Origin: CAXKXX01 sp964059975 | Lineage (GTDB): Bacteria; Pseudomonadota; Gammaproteobacteria; Enterobacterales; Enterobacteriaceae | DNA: 64,000 bases | Assembly (NCBI GenBank): GCA_964059975.1 | Contig: CAXKXX010000007.1 | Coordinates: 1 to 64,000, forward strand | Reading direction: 5' to 3' | In this document: positions 1-8,947 of the stretch, one piece after another | How the letters are laid out: each line of letters opens with the position of its first letter | Numbering within the stretch: the first letter of the stretch is position 1 | Notes under the pieces: generated by a model | What the model was told of the DNA's origin: nothing | Seen by the model: only the letters and a program-made list of their open reading frames with translations | Database searches by the model: none | Made by a program: the position numbers and the translations under genes

Positions 1-250
1 AGAAATTTTGAAAAGCATACATAGGGGATTATAAGTGGTTTAATGCTGGGTAGTAAACTTAATAGGGATTTTAAAAGCAGATACAGTGCTCTTTCGGATT
101 TTTAAGGAATATCTGATAGCATGTCTAAGACGTCTAGACTGTTCACGCTATAGCCTCATCAGAAACTAGGAAAACCCGGTATTCACTAAAAAAGAAGGTA
201 CGTCAATCGGCGATATAAAAATTGAGCTCATGGCGTTCGTTTATTTAGAT

Positions 251-1141
251 TTACAGTGATTCACTAGGCTCAGAAATAGATGGGATTTTGGCAAAGGCTT
301 CACCCATATGTACAATGCTACCGTTATTGAGTTTTGGTGAAAATTGAATGCTGCCTTCTATAAATAAATTAATCACCGTCGAGCCAAGTTTGAAGCGGCC
401 CATTTCGGCACCTTTTTCTAGTTCAACTGCTCCGTTTTCTCCTTTAGAAGGATAAGTCCAGCGACCTATCACACCTTTTCTATGCGAGGGTACAGATCCG
501 GCCCAAACAGTTTCAATGCTTCCAACTATTGTAGCACCGACTAAGATTTGTACAAGTGGACCTATATTAGTATTAAACACGCAGATCACCCGTTCGTTAC
601 GCGCAAATAGATTTGGCACATATTTCACGGTACATGGATTTACCGAAAATAATTTTCCAGGTACGTAAATCATTTCGCTTAGCACGCCAGCGCATGGCAT
701 ATGTACTCGATGATAATCACCTGGCGCTAAGTAGGTCGTAGCAAAAAGACCATTACGGAACGATTGAGCTAGAATAGAATTACCGCCTAATAGCACTTCT
801 AAGTTGTAGAAGTGACCTTTTGCTTGACAAATAAATCCGTCGTGGATTTGACCAAGTTGGCTGATAATACCGTCAGCAGGAAGAGCTAACCAATTGCTTC
901 CTTTAACGATTGGGCGCACGTTTTCTCGTAAAGACCGCACGAAAAATTCATTAAAGGTTAGATAGGATGCCAGATCTGGATTTTTTGCTATTTCCATGTT
1001 TATACGGTAATAGCGAACGAAGGCTTTTACCATTAATTTTGTAAGCCAGCCTCCCCGCTTAGTTGCACCCCATCCAGCTACGCGAGTTAGAACCAGTTTT
1101 GGCAACCCATACTGCAATTTAATTTTAAAACTATCCAGCAC
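251..1141 (-). CDS. psd: Phosphatidylserine decarboxylase proenzyme
   Basis: Decarboxylates phosphatidylserine to phosphatidylethanolamine at the inner membrane. The protein follows E. coli Psd throughout and carries the LGST self-cleavage site that creates the pyruvoyl prosthetic group. I choose the GTG at 1141 as start: it has a GGAGAGG ribosome site about 5 bases upstream, it corresponds to the E. coli N-terminus (MLNSF versus VLDSF here), and it places the cleavage serine at residue 254, the same number as in E. coli. An ATG at 1189 would add 16 unmatched residues. The product is 296 aa against 322 in E. coli; the loss is in the poorly conserved C-terminal tail. It lies 87 bases downstream of rsgA in the same direction, the usual enterobacterial pair. 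mscM, which follows psd in E. coli, is not recognisable before the window edge. Confidence 0.96.
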   Translation of the reverse strand: MLDSFKIKLQYGLPKLVLTRVAGWGATKRGGWLTKLMVKAFVRYYRINMEIAKNPDLASYLTFNEFFVRSLRENVRPIVKGSNWLALPADGIISQLGQIHDGFICQAKGHFYNLEVLLGGNSILAQSFRNGLFATTYLAPGDYHRVHMPCAGVLSEMIYVPGKLFSVNPCTVKYVPNLFARNERVICVFNTNIGPLVQILVGATIVGSIETVWAGSVPSHRKGVIGRWTYPSKGENGAVELEKGAEMGRFKLGSTVINLFIEGSIQFSPKLNNGSIVHMGEAFAKIPSISEPSESL

Positions 1142-1228
1142 GTTAGCCTCTCCAATAAGAATAAGAGCGTGGATTGTAGTAGGACTCATCCCGTTGTCAA
1201 TGTTGCTTGTGATAATTAAGTTTTTGAA

Positions 1229-2263
1229 TCAATCGGAATTGCGCGTTCTTACTTGCGCTATTCTTTCTAAAATACGGCGATAACTATCGAGACGCGTTGC
1301 TGCAATATGACCCTTCTTCATGGCCGCTCGGATAGCGCAGCCCGAATCAGTTGTGTGGCGACAATCTCGGAATTTACAAGCATTTAAGTAATTTCGAAAT
1401 TCAACAAAACCCCAGGTAATTTGTTCTTTTTTTAGATTCCATAATCTAAATTCTCGCATCCCAGGTGAATCAATCACGTCCCCACCATAAGGAAAATGAT
1501 ATAGTCGTGTAGAGGTGGTTGTATGTCGACCAAGTCCTGAGACCTCAGAAATCTGATTAACTTGAATGTGTTTTTTAGACCATGGTAAGAGTGCATTCAG
1601 TAGACTAGATTTTCCGACTCCAGACTGACCGACGAAGACACTAACGCGTCCGGCCAATACCTTTTTTAATGCTGTCATGCCTTCGAGAGTTCGGCTAGAC
1701 ACTTCTAGTGCCTGATAGCCAATTCTACGGTAGGAAGCTATTACCGGGTTTATTCTTTGAAGATCCTCGTGTGACAACAAATCTATCTTATTTAATACAA
1801 TTAATGCTTTAATCTTCATTGTTTCACAAGCGACTAAATAGTCATCAATGCTATTTAATGAGAATTTAGGAAGAATCGCCGATACAATAACAATTTGATC
1901 GATATTCGCAGCGATCGGTTTTGATTTGTTGTAAAAATCTGAGCGTGTTAAAATAGAAGTACGTTCATACATCGCTTCTACAATGCCTTTTACCCCTTCA
2001 TAGGCATCAACTCTTGGTCTCCACATGACTGAATCTCCAGCAACTAAGGACCCCAGCCTACGGCGAATATTACAGCGGTATTGTATGCCATCTATTCCTT
2101 CAATATCTACGTATGCCCCAAAACGACTAATTACCTTACCATCTCGAATTTCTCCGGTCTGGAAATTATTCAACGCTAATTTCTTATCGGTGCTTTTAAA
2201 ACTATTTTGAAGTGTTGTCGATACGCGACATTTCTGGTCTATAGGTGGTATTTTCTTACTCAT
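1229..2263 (-). CDS. rsgA: Small ribosomal subunit biogenesis GTPase RsgA
   Basis: Circularly permuted GTPase that checks late maturation of the 30S subunit. In order: an OB-fold N-terminus (about residues 40-110), then permuted G motifs, G4 NKIDLL, G1 GQSGVGKSS and G3 DSPGMREF, and a C-terminal zinc-binding part with CKFRDC and a later GCAI cysteine. 344 aa against about 350 in E. coli, with an aligned N-terminus (MSKK). It is transcribed away from orn and toward psd, as in E. coli. No truncation or missing key residue is visible. Confidence 0.97.
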   Translation of the reverse strand: MSKKIPPIDQKCRVSTTLQNSFKSTDKKLALNNFQTGEIRDGKVISRFGAYVDIEGIDGIQYRCNIRRRLGSLVAGDSVMWRPRVDAYEGVKGIVEAMYERTSILTRSDFYNKSKPIAANIDQIVIVSAILPKFSLNSIDDYLVACETMKIKALIVLNKIDLLSHEDLQRINPVIASYRRIGYQALEVSSRTLEGMTALKKVLAGRVSVFVGQSGVGKSSLLNALLPWSKKHIQVNQISEVSGLGRHTTTSTRLYHFPYGGDVIDSPGMREFRLWNLKKEQITWGFVEFRNYLNACKFRDCRHTTDSGCAIRAAMKKGHIAATRLDSYRRILERIAQVRTRNSD

Positions 2264-2577
2264 AGCGCCTCACTTAAATAAAGTAGTTCTGTATGGCTTC
2301 ATGTAGCCTCTATATTTTTAGACGAAATTTAGACTAACTTATTTTCTTGCTCCACTTATTTAATTGACACGTCTATGAAGTTTAAATGTTTTCTATTATT
2401 TGATAATCTAGAACATATTCTTATCGAGAATAAAAAACTATGATATATATTATTTTATAATGCATAATCATTATTAACCGCTATATTGAGTAATCAGTCA
2501 GCACCGAAAACATGTTGCTTAATTTTCCACTTATAGATAGGGAACATAGTAGATAGGGAATATAGATAGGGAATATC
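2264..2577. other. Divergent rsgA/orn intergenic region
   Basis: 314 bases between two divergently transcribed genes, so it should carry promoters for both. AT-rich; I cannot fix a convincing -35/-10 pair. The only distinct structure is the short tandem repeat just before orn, listed separately. Confidence 0.5.
2534..2575 (+). repeat. Triplicated ribosome-binding-site unit before orn
   Basis: Three head-to-tail copies of a tagatagggaa unit (2534-2549 as a 16-base variant, then exact 13-base copies at 2550-2562 and 2563-2575) end two bases before the orn ATG at 2578. Each copy carries a GGGAA purine stretch. The last copy sits at usable ribosome-binding distance, so the orn Shine-Dalgarno region appears to have been amplified by slippage. 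Confidence 0.75.
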
Positions 2578-3123
2578 ATGAAAAAAAAAGAAAACAACCT
2601 CATTTGGATTGATCTAGAGATGACCGGATTAAATCCAGATCGTGATCGCATCATTGAAATCGCCACGCTGATTACTGATATCAATTTAAATATTTTAGCT
2701 GAAGGCCCAGAGATCGCTGTACATCAATCTGATGAACAGCTTAAATTGATGGATTCTTGGAATGTACGCACTCATAAAGAAAGTGGTCTAATAGCACGGG
2801 TTCGGGTTAGTTGCTTCGACGATCGATCTGCCGAAATTGCAACTATCGCTTTCCTCGAGCAGTGGGTTTCATCAGGACGCTCTCCTATCTGTGGAAATAG
2901 CGTGGGCCAAGATCGACGCTTTTTGTTCCGTTACATGCCTGAATTAGAAGCTTACTTTCACTATCGCTCTTTAGATGTAAGCACTCTGAAAGTGCTGGCA
3001 CAATCTTGGAAGCCTGAAATTCTCAATGTTTTTAAGAAAAAAAATATTCATCGGGCAATGGCCGATATTCGAGAGTCAGTTGCCGAACTAGCATACTACC
3101 GAGAGCATTTTATCCAGATATGA
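2578..3123 (+). CDS. orn: Oligoribonuclease
   Basis: 3'-5' exonuclease that finishes RNA decay by degrading 2-5 nt fragments to mononucleotides; normally essential in gammaproteobacteria. DEDDh family: the first acidic pair in WIDLEMTGL, a middle Asp in GQDRRF, and the final His and Asp in HRAMADIRES are all present. 181 aa, as in E. coli (IWIDLEMTGLNP and AYYREHF are shared). The start is set by the GGGAA repeat unit. A run of nine A directly after the ATG is a slippage-prone tract near the start. It is followed by the tRNA-Gly gene, as in E. coli. Confidence 0.97.
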   Translation: MKKKENNLIWIDLEMTGLNPDRDRIIEIATLITDINLNILAEGPEIAVHQSDEQLKLMDSWNVRTHKESGLIARVRVSCFDDRSAEIATIAFLEQWVSSGRSPICGNSVGQDRRFLFRYMPELEAYFHYRSLDVSTLKVLAQSWKPEILNVFKKKNIHRAMADIRESVAELAYYREHFIQI

Positions 3124-3228
3124 ATAGAATTATTTGTGTGCCTTAAATGCTCGTTTCTACGCATTGAAGCCACTTGATTATCTACTGAAAAATCTATTAA
3201 ACAAAAGATACATTTTTTCCTCTAGGGC

Positions 3229-3256
3229 TTGCAGCTATAAAAATTTCTAGTATAGT
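3229..3256 (+). promoter_or_regulatory. Probable sigma-70 promoter of tRNA-Gly
   Basis: TTGCAG at 3229-3234 and TATAGT at 3251-3256 are separated by 16 bases. The -10 is followed by a GC-rich stretch (agggacc), typical of stable-RNA promoters, about 50 bases before the tRNA. Inferred from motif match and position only. Confidence 0.55.
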
Positions 3257-3309
3257 AGGGACCACTATCAATAAAAAAACTTTTTAAGATTTTAATATCG
3301 ACAATTCGC

Positions 3310-3385
3310 GCGGGAATAGCTCAGTCGGTAGAGCGCGACCTTGCCAAGGTCGAGGTCGCGAGTTCGAATCTCGTTTCCCGCTCCA
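3310..3385 (+). tRNA. glyV: tRNA-Gly (GCC anticodon)
   Basis: 76 bases including an encoded CCA end. The acceptor stem GCGGGAA pairs with TTCCCGC, the anticodon loop is CTTGCCAAG with GCC, and the T loop is GTTCGAATC. Nearly identical to E. coli glyV/X/Y, which sit at this same place after orn as a tandem triplet; here only one copy remains. The symbol follows that synteny. Confidence 0.97.
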
Positions 3386-3399
3386 ATATATTTTTTATA

Positions 3400-3930
3400 T
3401 TTCACCTAGACCATTAAAGGCCACACTCATATTGGCGATCATCCAATGGCAATCTGTACGACCCCCAAAAACAAATATCAAATCAATGCTCATCTGCACT
3501 TCTTCTGTATAAGTAATTCTGGTCTCAAATCGATATCATACGACTAAGTCGCTCGCCCTACGGAATTAAAGCGGCATCCTGCTCCATAAATTCTGGGCCA
3601 CTCTATTACGTTCTTTTTTAGAATTAAAAATAGCGTACTTTTATTGCCAACTAGTATTCATAAATTTGTAGATAAATCCAGACTTGGCTTATAAGGCTAT
3701 TCTCATCCTACACGATTCTAGTAATATTTTTTCTATAGAAATATGTCGAGTGCTTTCATTTTATCTATCCTACCTCAAGTTCTGCGACTTCCTCCGGAAC
3801 ATGCGCGCCAGAAGTTTTATCTAGAGATAATTGATGCATTGAGCTTTCTTCGATTAGATGTTGATAAACTTCATATTTCTGGAATCACTATACCTTATAA
3901 GAGGGATCTGTGCATTTTCTAAAATACAAA
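3400..3930 (-). pseudogene. queG: Decayed queG (epoxyqueuosine reductase) fossil
   Basis: In E. coli queG lies here, opposite to orn. Reading the minus strand in broken frames recovers QueG-like pieces: QCINYL-stop-IKL (E. coli RCISYLTIEL) and then, in another frame, GAHVPEEVAEL (E. coli GAIPEELRPL). Further downstream QIAIG-stop-SP resembles SVALGNAP. Stops and frame changes are present, so it cannot make the enzyme. The limits are approximate. QueG performs the last step of queuosine tRNA modification. The neighbouring nnr gene of E. coli has left no trace that I can read. A 59-codon open frame on the plus strand at 3743-3922 is antisense to this fossil. Confidence 0.55.
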
Positions 3931-4050
3931 GGAATCTATTTCTTTTTAGCCAGACGTAAACGCAAATCATAAGGAATGCATAAATAAAAATTTATTACTA
4001 TAGAGCATTTATGCTATTAATTTTAAATAGGTAAAAATAAATTTTATCAC

Positions 4051-4515
4051 ATGAAAGAACACTTTTTAACTCTACCAGATGAGATAGCCACTATTGCATT
4101 AGGTAGTACTTTGGCTAAAGTTGTCGATCGGTCTAGTATAATTTATCTTTATGGTGAGGTCGGCACAGGAAAAACTACTTTATGCCGTAGTTTTTTAAAG
4201 AGCTTGGGTCATCATGGGAAGGTAAAAAGTCCGACTTACACTCTGGTGGAGCCATACGCGCTATATCCTCTGACGGTTTATCACTTCGATTTATATCGAT
4301 TAATTGATCCAATAGAACTTGAATTTATTGGAATCCGTGATTATTTTTCTCAAGATGCTATTTACTTGATTGAATGGCCGCAACGGGGTAGCGGCACGCT
4401 ACCAGAAGCGGATCTATCATTACGTTTAAGCTATTATAATGTAGGGAGAGTAGCGCAAATTCAGGCTACTTCCGATTATGGTAATCAAGTTCTAGAGCTT
4501 ATGAGCAGGAGATAG
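4051..4515 (+). CDS. tsaE: tRNA threonylcarbamoyladenosine biosynthesis protein TsaE
   Basis: P-loop ATPase that drives turnover of the TsaB-TsaD complex forming t6A37 on ANN-decoding tRNAs. Walker A GEVGTGKTT lies at about residues 36-44, followed by the family block KSPTYTLVEPY and the YHFDLYRL segment. 154 aa, as usual for the family. No strong ribosome site precedes the ATG. It lies 16 bases upstream of amiB, as in E. coli. Confidence 0.96.
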   Translation: MKEHFLTLPDEIATIALGSTLAKVVDRSSIIYLYGEVGTGKTTLCRSFLKSLGHHGKVKSPTYTLVEPYALYPLTVYHFDLYRLIDPIELEFIGIRDYFSQDAIYLIEWPQRGSGTLPEADLSLRLSYYNVGRVAQIQATSDYGNQVLELMSRR

Positions 4516-4531
4516 AAATGGTAACGCCGTA

Positions 4532-6133
4532 ATGATGTATACATTACGAAAAATCGTCTTAATCGCATTGATCGCAGCGCCAGGATTATTTGTTACTTCC
4601 AGTGTTCTGGCGGCTTCTACGTTACTTAAAATTAATGTAGACAACACCCATCATAAAGCAATAGTTTCAGTGAACTTTAATGGAGACCGCCCATTAAGCT
4701 ATAACTTTTTCTCTTTGCCTCGTCCAGAACGGATCGTACTAGACGTGAAGTCTAGAGGAAAAATCGATGGTTTACCTTTGAGTTTTAGTAGTCAGAATTT
4801 AGTAACAGGCATTCGCTCTGGTGCACCAAAAGATCATCAAAGTATGCGTCTGGTATTTGATCTAGCTCATCCTGTTAAAATGCGTGTGAACATCAAAAAG
4901 CGTAACAGCGCACACATACTCATATTTGCACTTATCTCTGCAAGAGGCGCTAATGCCCACACAGCACATAAGTCAGTGCTTTCTACGCAGACACCGATAA
5001 ACACATTGAAATTGATGCATATGGCGCCAAAAGGCGCTAATTTTTTTATAAAAAAACCTGCTGCAGAAGCAGGTGCCGCAGCAGGCATTACATCGAGTCG
5101 CAGTCACGCTTCTATCAGTTCTAGCGATCAAGTCGTGGTGGCGATCGACGCCGGACACGGGGGTCAGGATCCAGGAGCTATTGGACCGAGTGATCTAAAA
5201 GAAAAAAATGTTACTATCGCGGTCGCGCATCGCTTGAAAGCACTGCTTAGTAGCGATCCTCAATTTAAACCAGTCTTGACGCGTCATGGAGATTATTTTA
5301 TCTCGGTCACGGGGCGTTCCGATGTGGCACGCAAGCAAGGGGCTAATGTGCTAGTGTCGATCCATGCAGATGCCGCCCCTAATCCCAGAGCAAATGGCGC
5401 ATCAGTTTGGGTCTTATCTAACCGTCGCGCTCATAGTGAGATGGCAGGATGGCTTGAACAATACGAGAAACAATCTGAACTACTCGGGGGCTCGGGTGAT
5501 ATGCTAGTTAATAGTCAGGCAGATCCTTATCTAAGTCAAGCTGTTCTAGATCTACAATTTGGTCATTCACAACGCGTGGGTTACGATGTAGGATTAAAGG
5601 TTCTTCAACAGCTACAACATGTAGGCTCTCTACACAAGCGCAGACCGGAGTACGCTAGCCTCGGTGTATTACGTTCGCCAGATATTCCATCTTTTTTAGT
5701 AGAAACAGGATTTATCAGTAATAGTACGGAAGAGCGACTACTAGCCAGTAGCGCCTATCAGAATAAGATTGCTAGTGCTATTTATAATGGTTTACTCAAT
5801 TACTTCTTAACACATCCACTTCAGATCGATCCAATAATAGATCCTCGACAAAGCAAGCCGCAAGAAGCGACTAGATTTCGGAATAAGAACATCAGTTTTT
5901 CTAGAACCAGTCCTCGAATGGATAGGAAGATTCAGATCCATGTAGTTCAGAATTCGGAAACACTGTCTAGTATCGCTGAAAGCTACGGTACTACTCTGGC
6001 TGTATTACGTGAATTGAACAAACTAAAAAAGAATCGAGTTCGTATTGGACAACGTCTTAAGGTGCATGCAGTTAAGGCTAAAGGTACAGTCATCTTTACT
6101 CCCAAACTAAAAATCCTAGAAAAAAGTCGCTGA
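4532..6133 (+). CDS. amiB: N-acetylmuramoyl-L-alanine amidase AmiB
   Basis: Periplasmic zinc amidase that cuts septal peptidoglycan during daughter-cell separation. In order: a signal peptide (about residues 1-28, ending VLAAS), an AMIN domain (about 30-135) that targets the septum, a variable Ala/Ser-rich linker, the Amidase_3 catalytic domain (about 200-425) with DAGHGG (metal His about 209), LKEKN, SIHADA and the ETGFIS glutamate, and one C-terminal LysM (about 470-515). E. coli AmiB (445 aa) lacks this LysM; other enterobacteria have it, so 533 aa is not abnormal. The MMY start matches E. coli. It is followed by a decayed mutL instead of a live one. Confidence 0.95.
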   Translation: MMYTLRKIVLIALIAAPGLFVTSSVLAASTLLKINVDNTHHKAIVSVNFNGDRPLSYNFFSLPRPERIVLDVKSRGKIDGLPLSFSSQNLVTGIRSGAPKDHQSMRLVFDLAHPVKMRVNIKKRNSAHILIFALISARGANAHTAHKSVLSTQTPINTLKLMHMAPKGANFFIKKPAAEAGAAAGITSSRSHASISSSDQVVVAIDAGHGGQDPGAIGPSDLKEKNVTIAVAHRLKALLSSDPQFKPVLTRHGDYFISVTGRSDVARKQGANVLVSIHADAAPNPRANGASVWVLSNRRAHSEMAGWLEQYEKQSELLGGSGDMLVNSQADPYLSQAVLDLQFGHSQRVGYDVGLKVLQQLQHVGSLHKRRPEYASLGVLRSPDIPSFLVETGFISNSTEERLLASSAYQNKIASAIYNGLLNYFLTHPLQIDPIIDPRQSKPQEATRFRNKNISFSRTSPRMDRKIQIHVVQNSETLSSIAESYGTTLAVLRELNKLKKNRVRIGQRLKVHAVKAKGTVIFTPKLKILEKSR

Positions 6134-6429
6134 AACATACAGTAATTTTGAAGTGATAGGTTATGATTTGCATTACCTTACTATCATCACAGATCGTACT
6201 ATGAGTCTCTAAGTATTGACGGTCTGAATGTGAAGACGATAGATAACCAACCGAGTTACTTTTGAAAAGTAACAGAATGGCTAGCATGTGTAGTAAAAAC
6301 TGCGAGAACGGACATTAGATATTATAAAACTTATATTAATGTTGATATATATAAGACGTGGCAATAATTATTATCACATTCTCATAATAATAGTTATCGA
6401 CTTTTTTAATAAAAACTTTCAGATATCTC

Positions 6430-6810
6430 TGAGATTCAGTACTTCTAACAAATTAAGCGCACCGGTTAATTTGTTAGAAGTACTGTCGTTCTTATGTTTT
6501 CAGAGAAGCACTGAGATTAATTATTAGATATACTACTCCTCTAAGCCGATATTCATATACTTTTGGATAGAATCAGATTTAGCTGGCTTATATTAAAGAT
6601 TGTAATTATAAGATGACGCATAGGCCCGAGTCACATATGCTGAAAGATATCATAGTAGCTCCGGATTTATTATATTCGACTCTGGAGTACTAAAAGTTTT
6701 ATTCAGATTGAGAAGGCCGCATTTAATCATGTTGATACAGCGGGTTGCCATACGGCTTTCTATTCTGCTATCTAGTGATCACTGCTTACCTTTAGTCATA
6801 TCTAGTTGAC
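6430..6810 (+). pseudogene. mutL: Decayed mutL (DNA mismatch repair) fossil
   Basis: Plus-strand fragments line up with E. coli MutL in order: TSNKLS...LLEVLSFLCF (E. coli TSKIASLDDLEAIISLGF), STLEY-stop-KFYS (TTLEVLDLFYN), IEKAAFNHVD (TEKTEFNHID), and in a shifted frame LIQRVAIR (IIRRIALAR). Stops, frameshifts and deletions interrupt it, and the N-terminal ATPase motifs and C-terminal half are not readable. Position between amiB and miaA agrees with the standard order. Mismatch repair through this MutL is therefore lost. Limits are approximate. Confidence 0.7.
6437..6485. repeat. Perfect 19-bp inverted repeat inside mutL fossil
   Basis: Arms 6437-6455 and 6467-6485 are exact reverse complements, with an 11-base loop (6456-6466). 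No T-run follows, so it is not a standard terminator. The two arms coincide with the segments matching MutL TSK and LEA. Confidence 0.9.
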
Positions 6811-7502
6811 TCGCTGGTACCGTTTGATTAAAAAAAGAAACCGAGAATAAACGACGACCGAGAAATATTTCAACTGTAATGTTCTAGACTATAAATCTTT
6901 CCTAGAAAAATAACGAATTTTCAATTTTTGGGTGGGTAATAAATTCTGACGACACGTGAAAATTAAATGAATCTAAAAAGAGAAACGTTAGGGATTCTCT
7001 ATTTCCAATGGAGAATCCTTTAATAAAAGATTGAAAGAGATGATCTAATATTAACGGAATACTAAAAATTTGACGCCTCGCATCTTATGTACTGATCAAG
7101 AGTAATCTCAGTCCGTTTTGTTTGATCCTTTATGAAAGTAATATGTGCTTTCCATATCAAACATAATTTTAGTTCGCCATAAAATTGATTACGCTCACAG
7201 GTGCTTGTAGCTCCAATTATACTCGTTTTAAACAGTAATGAAGTGGTAGTGATATTGAGCCTACCAGGCATTATTTTAATAATAAACCTAGATTTTTAGG
7301 TAGCTCACGCTCGTATTATGCAGAAGTTAATATCTGTATCGATGCGGTTAAAATTTTTATAAAAACCCAATACAATGATTAGTTGATTCCGAATGACTAT
7401 GCTTGCACTTAGTCGCACTACCACCAAGTGAGCCTTACGATTTCCTGATGATCTCTAGTCGAAAGAAGCTACCTTTAGGTATCATTACAATATAATTAAA
7501 AT

Positions 7503-8438
7503 ATGAATAAAATAAGGTCACGACCCCCGGCTATCTTTATTATGGGTCCAACTGCTTCAGGAAAAACCGAGCTGGCGATCGCGATCCGAAAGCACTTGCC
7601 GGTGGAATTGATTAGCGTTGATTCCGCATTAATTTATCGCGGGATGAATATTGGTACTGCTAAGCCAAATTCTAAGGTGCTAAAACAGGCCCCACACAGG
7701 CTGATCAATATTTGCGATCCAGTTCAGATATATTCAGTTGCAGATTTTTGTGCCGATGCACTAAGGGAGATGGCTGATATCACCGCAGACGGTCGCATTC
7801 CACTTCTGGTGGGAGGCACTATGCTATATTATAAAGCACTCTTGATAGGATTATCGCCGCTACCCCCTGCGAATCCGCTTGTACGCAAGTATATATCGCA
7901 ATCAGCGTTGAAACACGGATGGAGAGCCCTACACTATCAGTTACAAAAAATTGATCCAGTTGCAGCATTAAGAATTCATCCGAATGATGCGAGGAGGCTC
8001 TCTAGGGCATTAGAAGTTTTTTTTATTTCGGGTCAAACCTTAACAAAACTAACTAGCACTCCAAGTGTGTGCCTACCGTATCACACCTATCAATTTGCGA
8101 TAGCGCCGTCCGATCGTACTCTGATCCATGAACGCATTGAACTAAGGTACCATCAAATGTTAGCGGCGAATTTTGAGACGGAAGTGCGCAGGCTTTTTTA
8201 TCGAGATGATTTACATATAGATTTGCCTTCTATTCGCAGTGTCGGATACCGACAGATGTGGTCATATTTATCCGGCGAAATCAGTTACGATGAAATGATT
8301 TATCGTAGTATCTGTGCAACGCGTCAGATGGCCAAGCGTCAAATGACATGGCTGCGCACCTGGAGCGCTGCACAGTGGCTGGACAGCGATCAGCCGGAGA
8401 AGGCTTTGAATACGGTAATACAGATTGTTAGTGCATAG
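7503..8438 (+). CDS. miaA: tRNA dimethylallyltransferase MiaA
   Basis: Transfers dimethylallyl to A37 of tRNAs reading UNN codons, which MiaB later thiomethylates. The P-loop GPTASGKTE sits at about residues 15-23, followed by the substrate motif ISVDSALIYRGMNIGTAKP, the GGTMLYYKAL segment and the late VGYRQMW and RQMAKRQMTWLR motifs. 311 aa, close to E. coli (316). The start ATG has no clear Shine-Dalgarno. It is followed by hfq as in E. coli. Confidence 0.97.
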   Translation: MNKIRSRPPAIFIMGPTASGKTELAIAIRKHLPVELISVDSALIYRGMNIGTAKPNSKVLKQAPHRLINICDPVQIYSVADFCADALREMADITADGRIPLLVGGTMLYYKALLIGLSPLPPANPLVRKYISQSALKHGWRALHYQLQKIDPVAALRIHPNDARRLSRALEVFFISGQTLTKLTSTPSVCLPYHTYQFAIAPSDRTLIHERIELRYHQMLAANFETEVRRLFYRDDLHIDLPSIRSVGYRQMWSYLSGEISYDEMIYRSICATRQMAKRQMTWLRTWSAAQWLDSDQPEKALNTVIQIVSA

Positions 8439-8552
8439 GGTGAGTGATTCTGTACAATTGATGTACGTTCATCATGCAAATTTTTGAATCACATATTTAT
8501 AGAGCCAAAAGGTTCTTAGTTACAAACAACAAACATATAAGGAAAGTATAAA

Positions 8553-8861
8553 ATGGCTAAGGGGCAATCTTTGCAAGATCCGTTCCTAAACGCATTACGT
8601 CGTGAACGGCTTCAAGTTTCTATTTATTTAGTAAATGGCATTAAGCTGCAAGGCCAGATCGAGTCTTTTGACCAATTTGTTATCCTTTTAAAAAGCGCAG
8701 TTAGCCAAATGGTCTACAAGCATGCTATCTCCACAGTTGTTCCGTCACGCCCAATTTCACACTATAGTAGTAGTGCAAGTGGTAGTAGCAGCAATCATCA
8801 TTGTGCTAACATCTTATCTACGCCGCAAGAGCTGCCGCTAGAAAGTAACGTCACTGAATAA
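8553..8861 (+). CDS. hfq: RNA chaperone Hfq
   Basis: Hexameric Sm-like protein that pairs small RNAs with mRNAs. Residues for U-tract and A-rich RNA binding are present at the E. coli numbers: Q8 and D9 (SLQDPFL), F42 and YKHAIS (55-60). The Sm core (1-66) is nearly unchanged, and the Ser/Asn/His-rich tail is still 36 residues long, 102 aa in all. The AAGGAAAG ribosome site precedes the ATG by about 9 bases. Keeping hfq while hflX downstream is dead suggests continued post-transcriptional control. Confidence 0.98.
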   Translation: MAKGQSLQDPFLNALRRERLQVSIYLVNGIKLQGQIESFDQFVILLKSAVSQMVYKHAISTVVPSRPISHYSSSASGSSSNHHCANILSTPQELPLESNVTE

Positions 8862-8947
8862 AATACTTGAGTAACTAAAGAGAATAGAGCAGATCATATC
8901 GTTTTTCAATTATCTTGCTTTATCATTAACTAAAAAGTCCGAACGCC

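Larger units (their letters stand above)
6134..7502. other. Non-coding stretch with mutL remains
   Basis: 1.37 kb between amiB and miaA where E. coli has mutL. The readable fossil is listed separately. A second hairpin, ggattctc (6992-6999) with gagaatcc (7011-7018), followed by a T/A-rich tail, could end transcription. Short open frames here show no similarity I recognise. Confidence 0.6.

Noticed and set aside
3743..3922. 59-codon plus-strand frame with coding-like composition
   Set aside because: I first compared it with the MutL C-terminus, but the opposite strand reads as a QueG fossil in the syntenic position, which explains the composition better.
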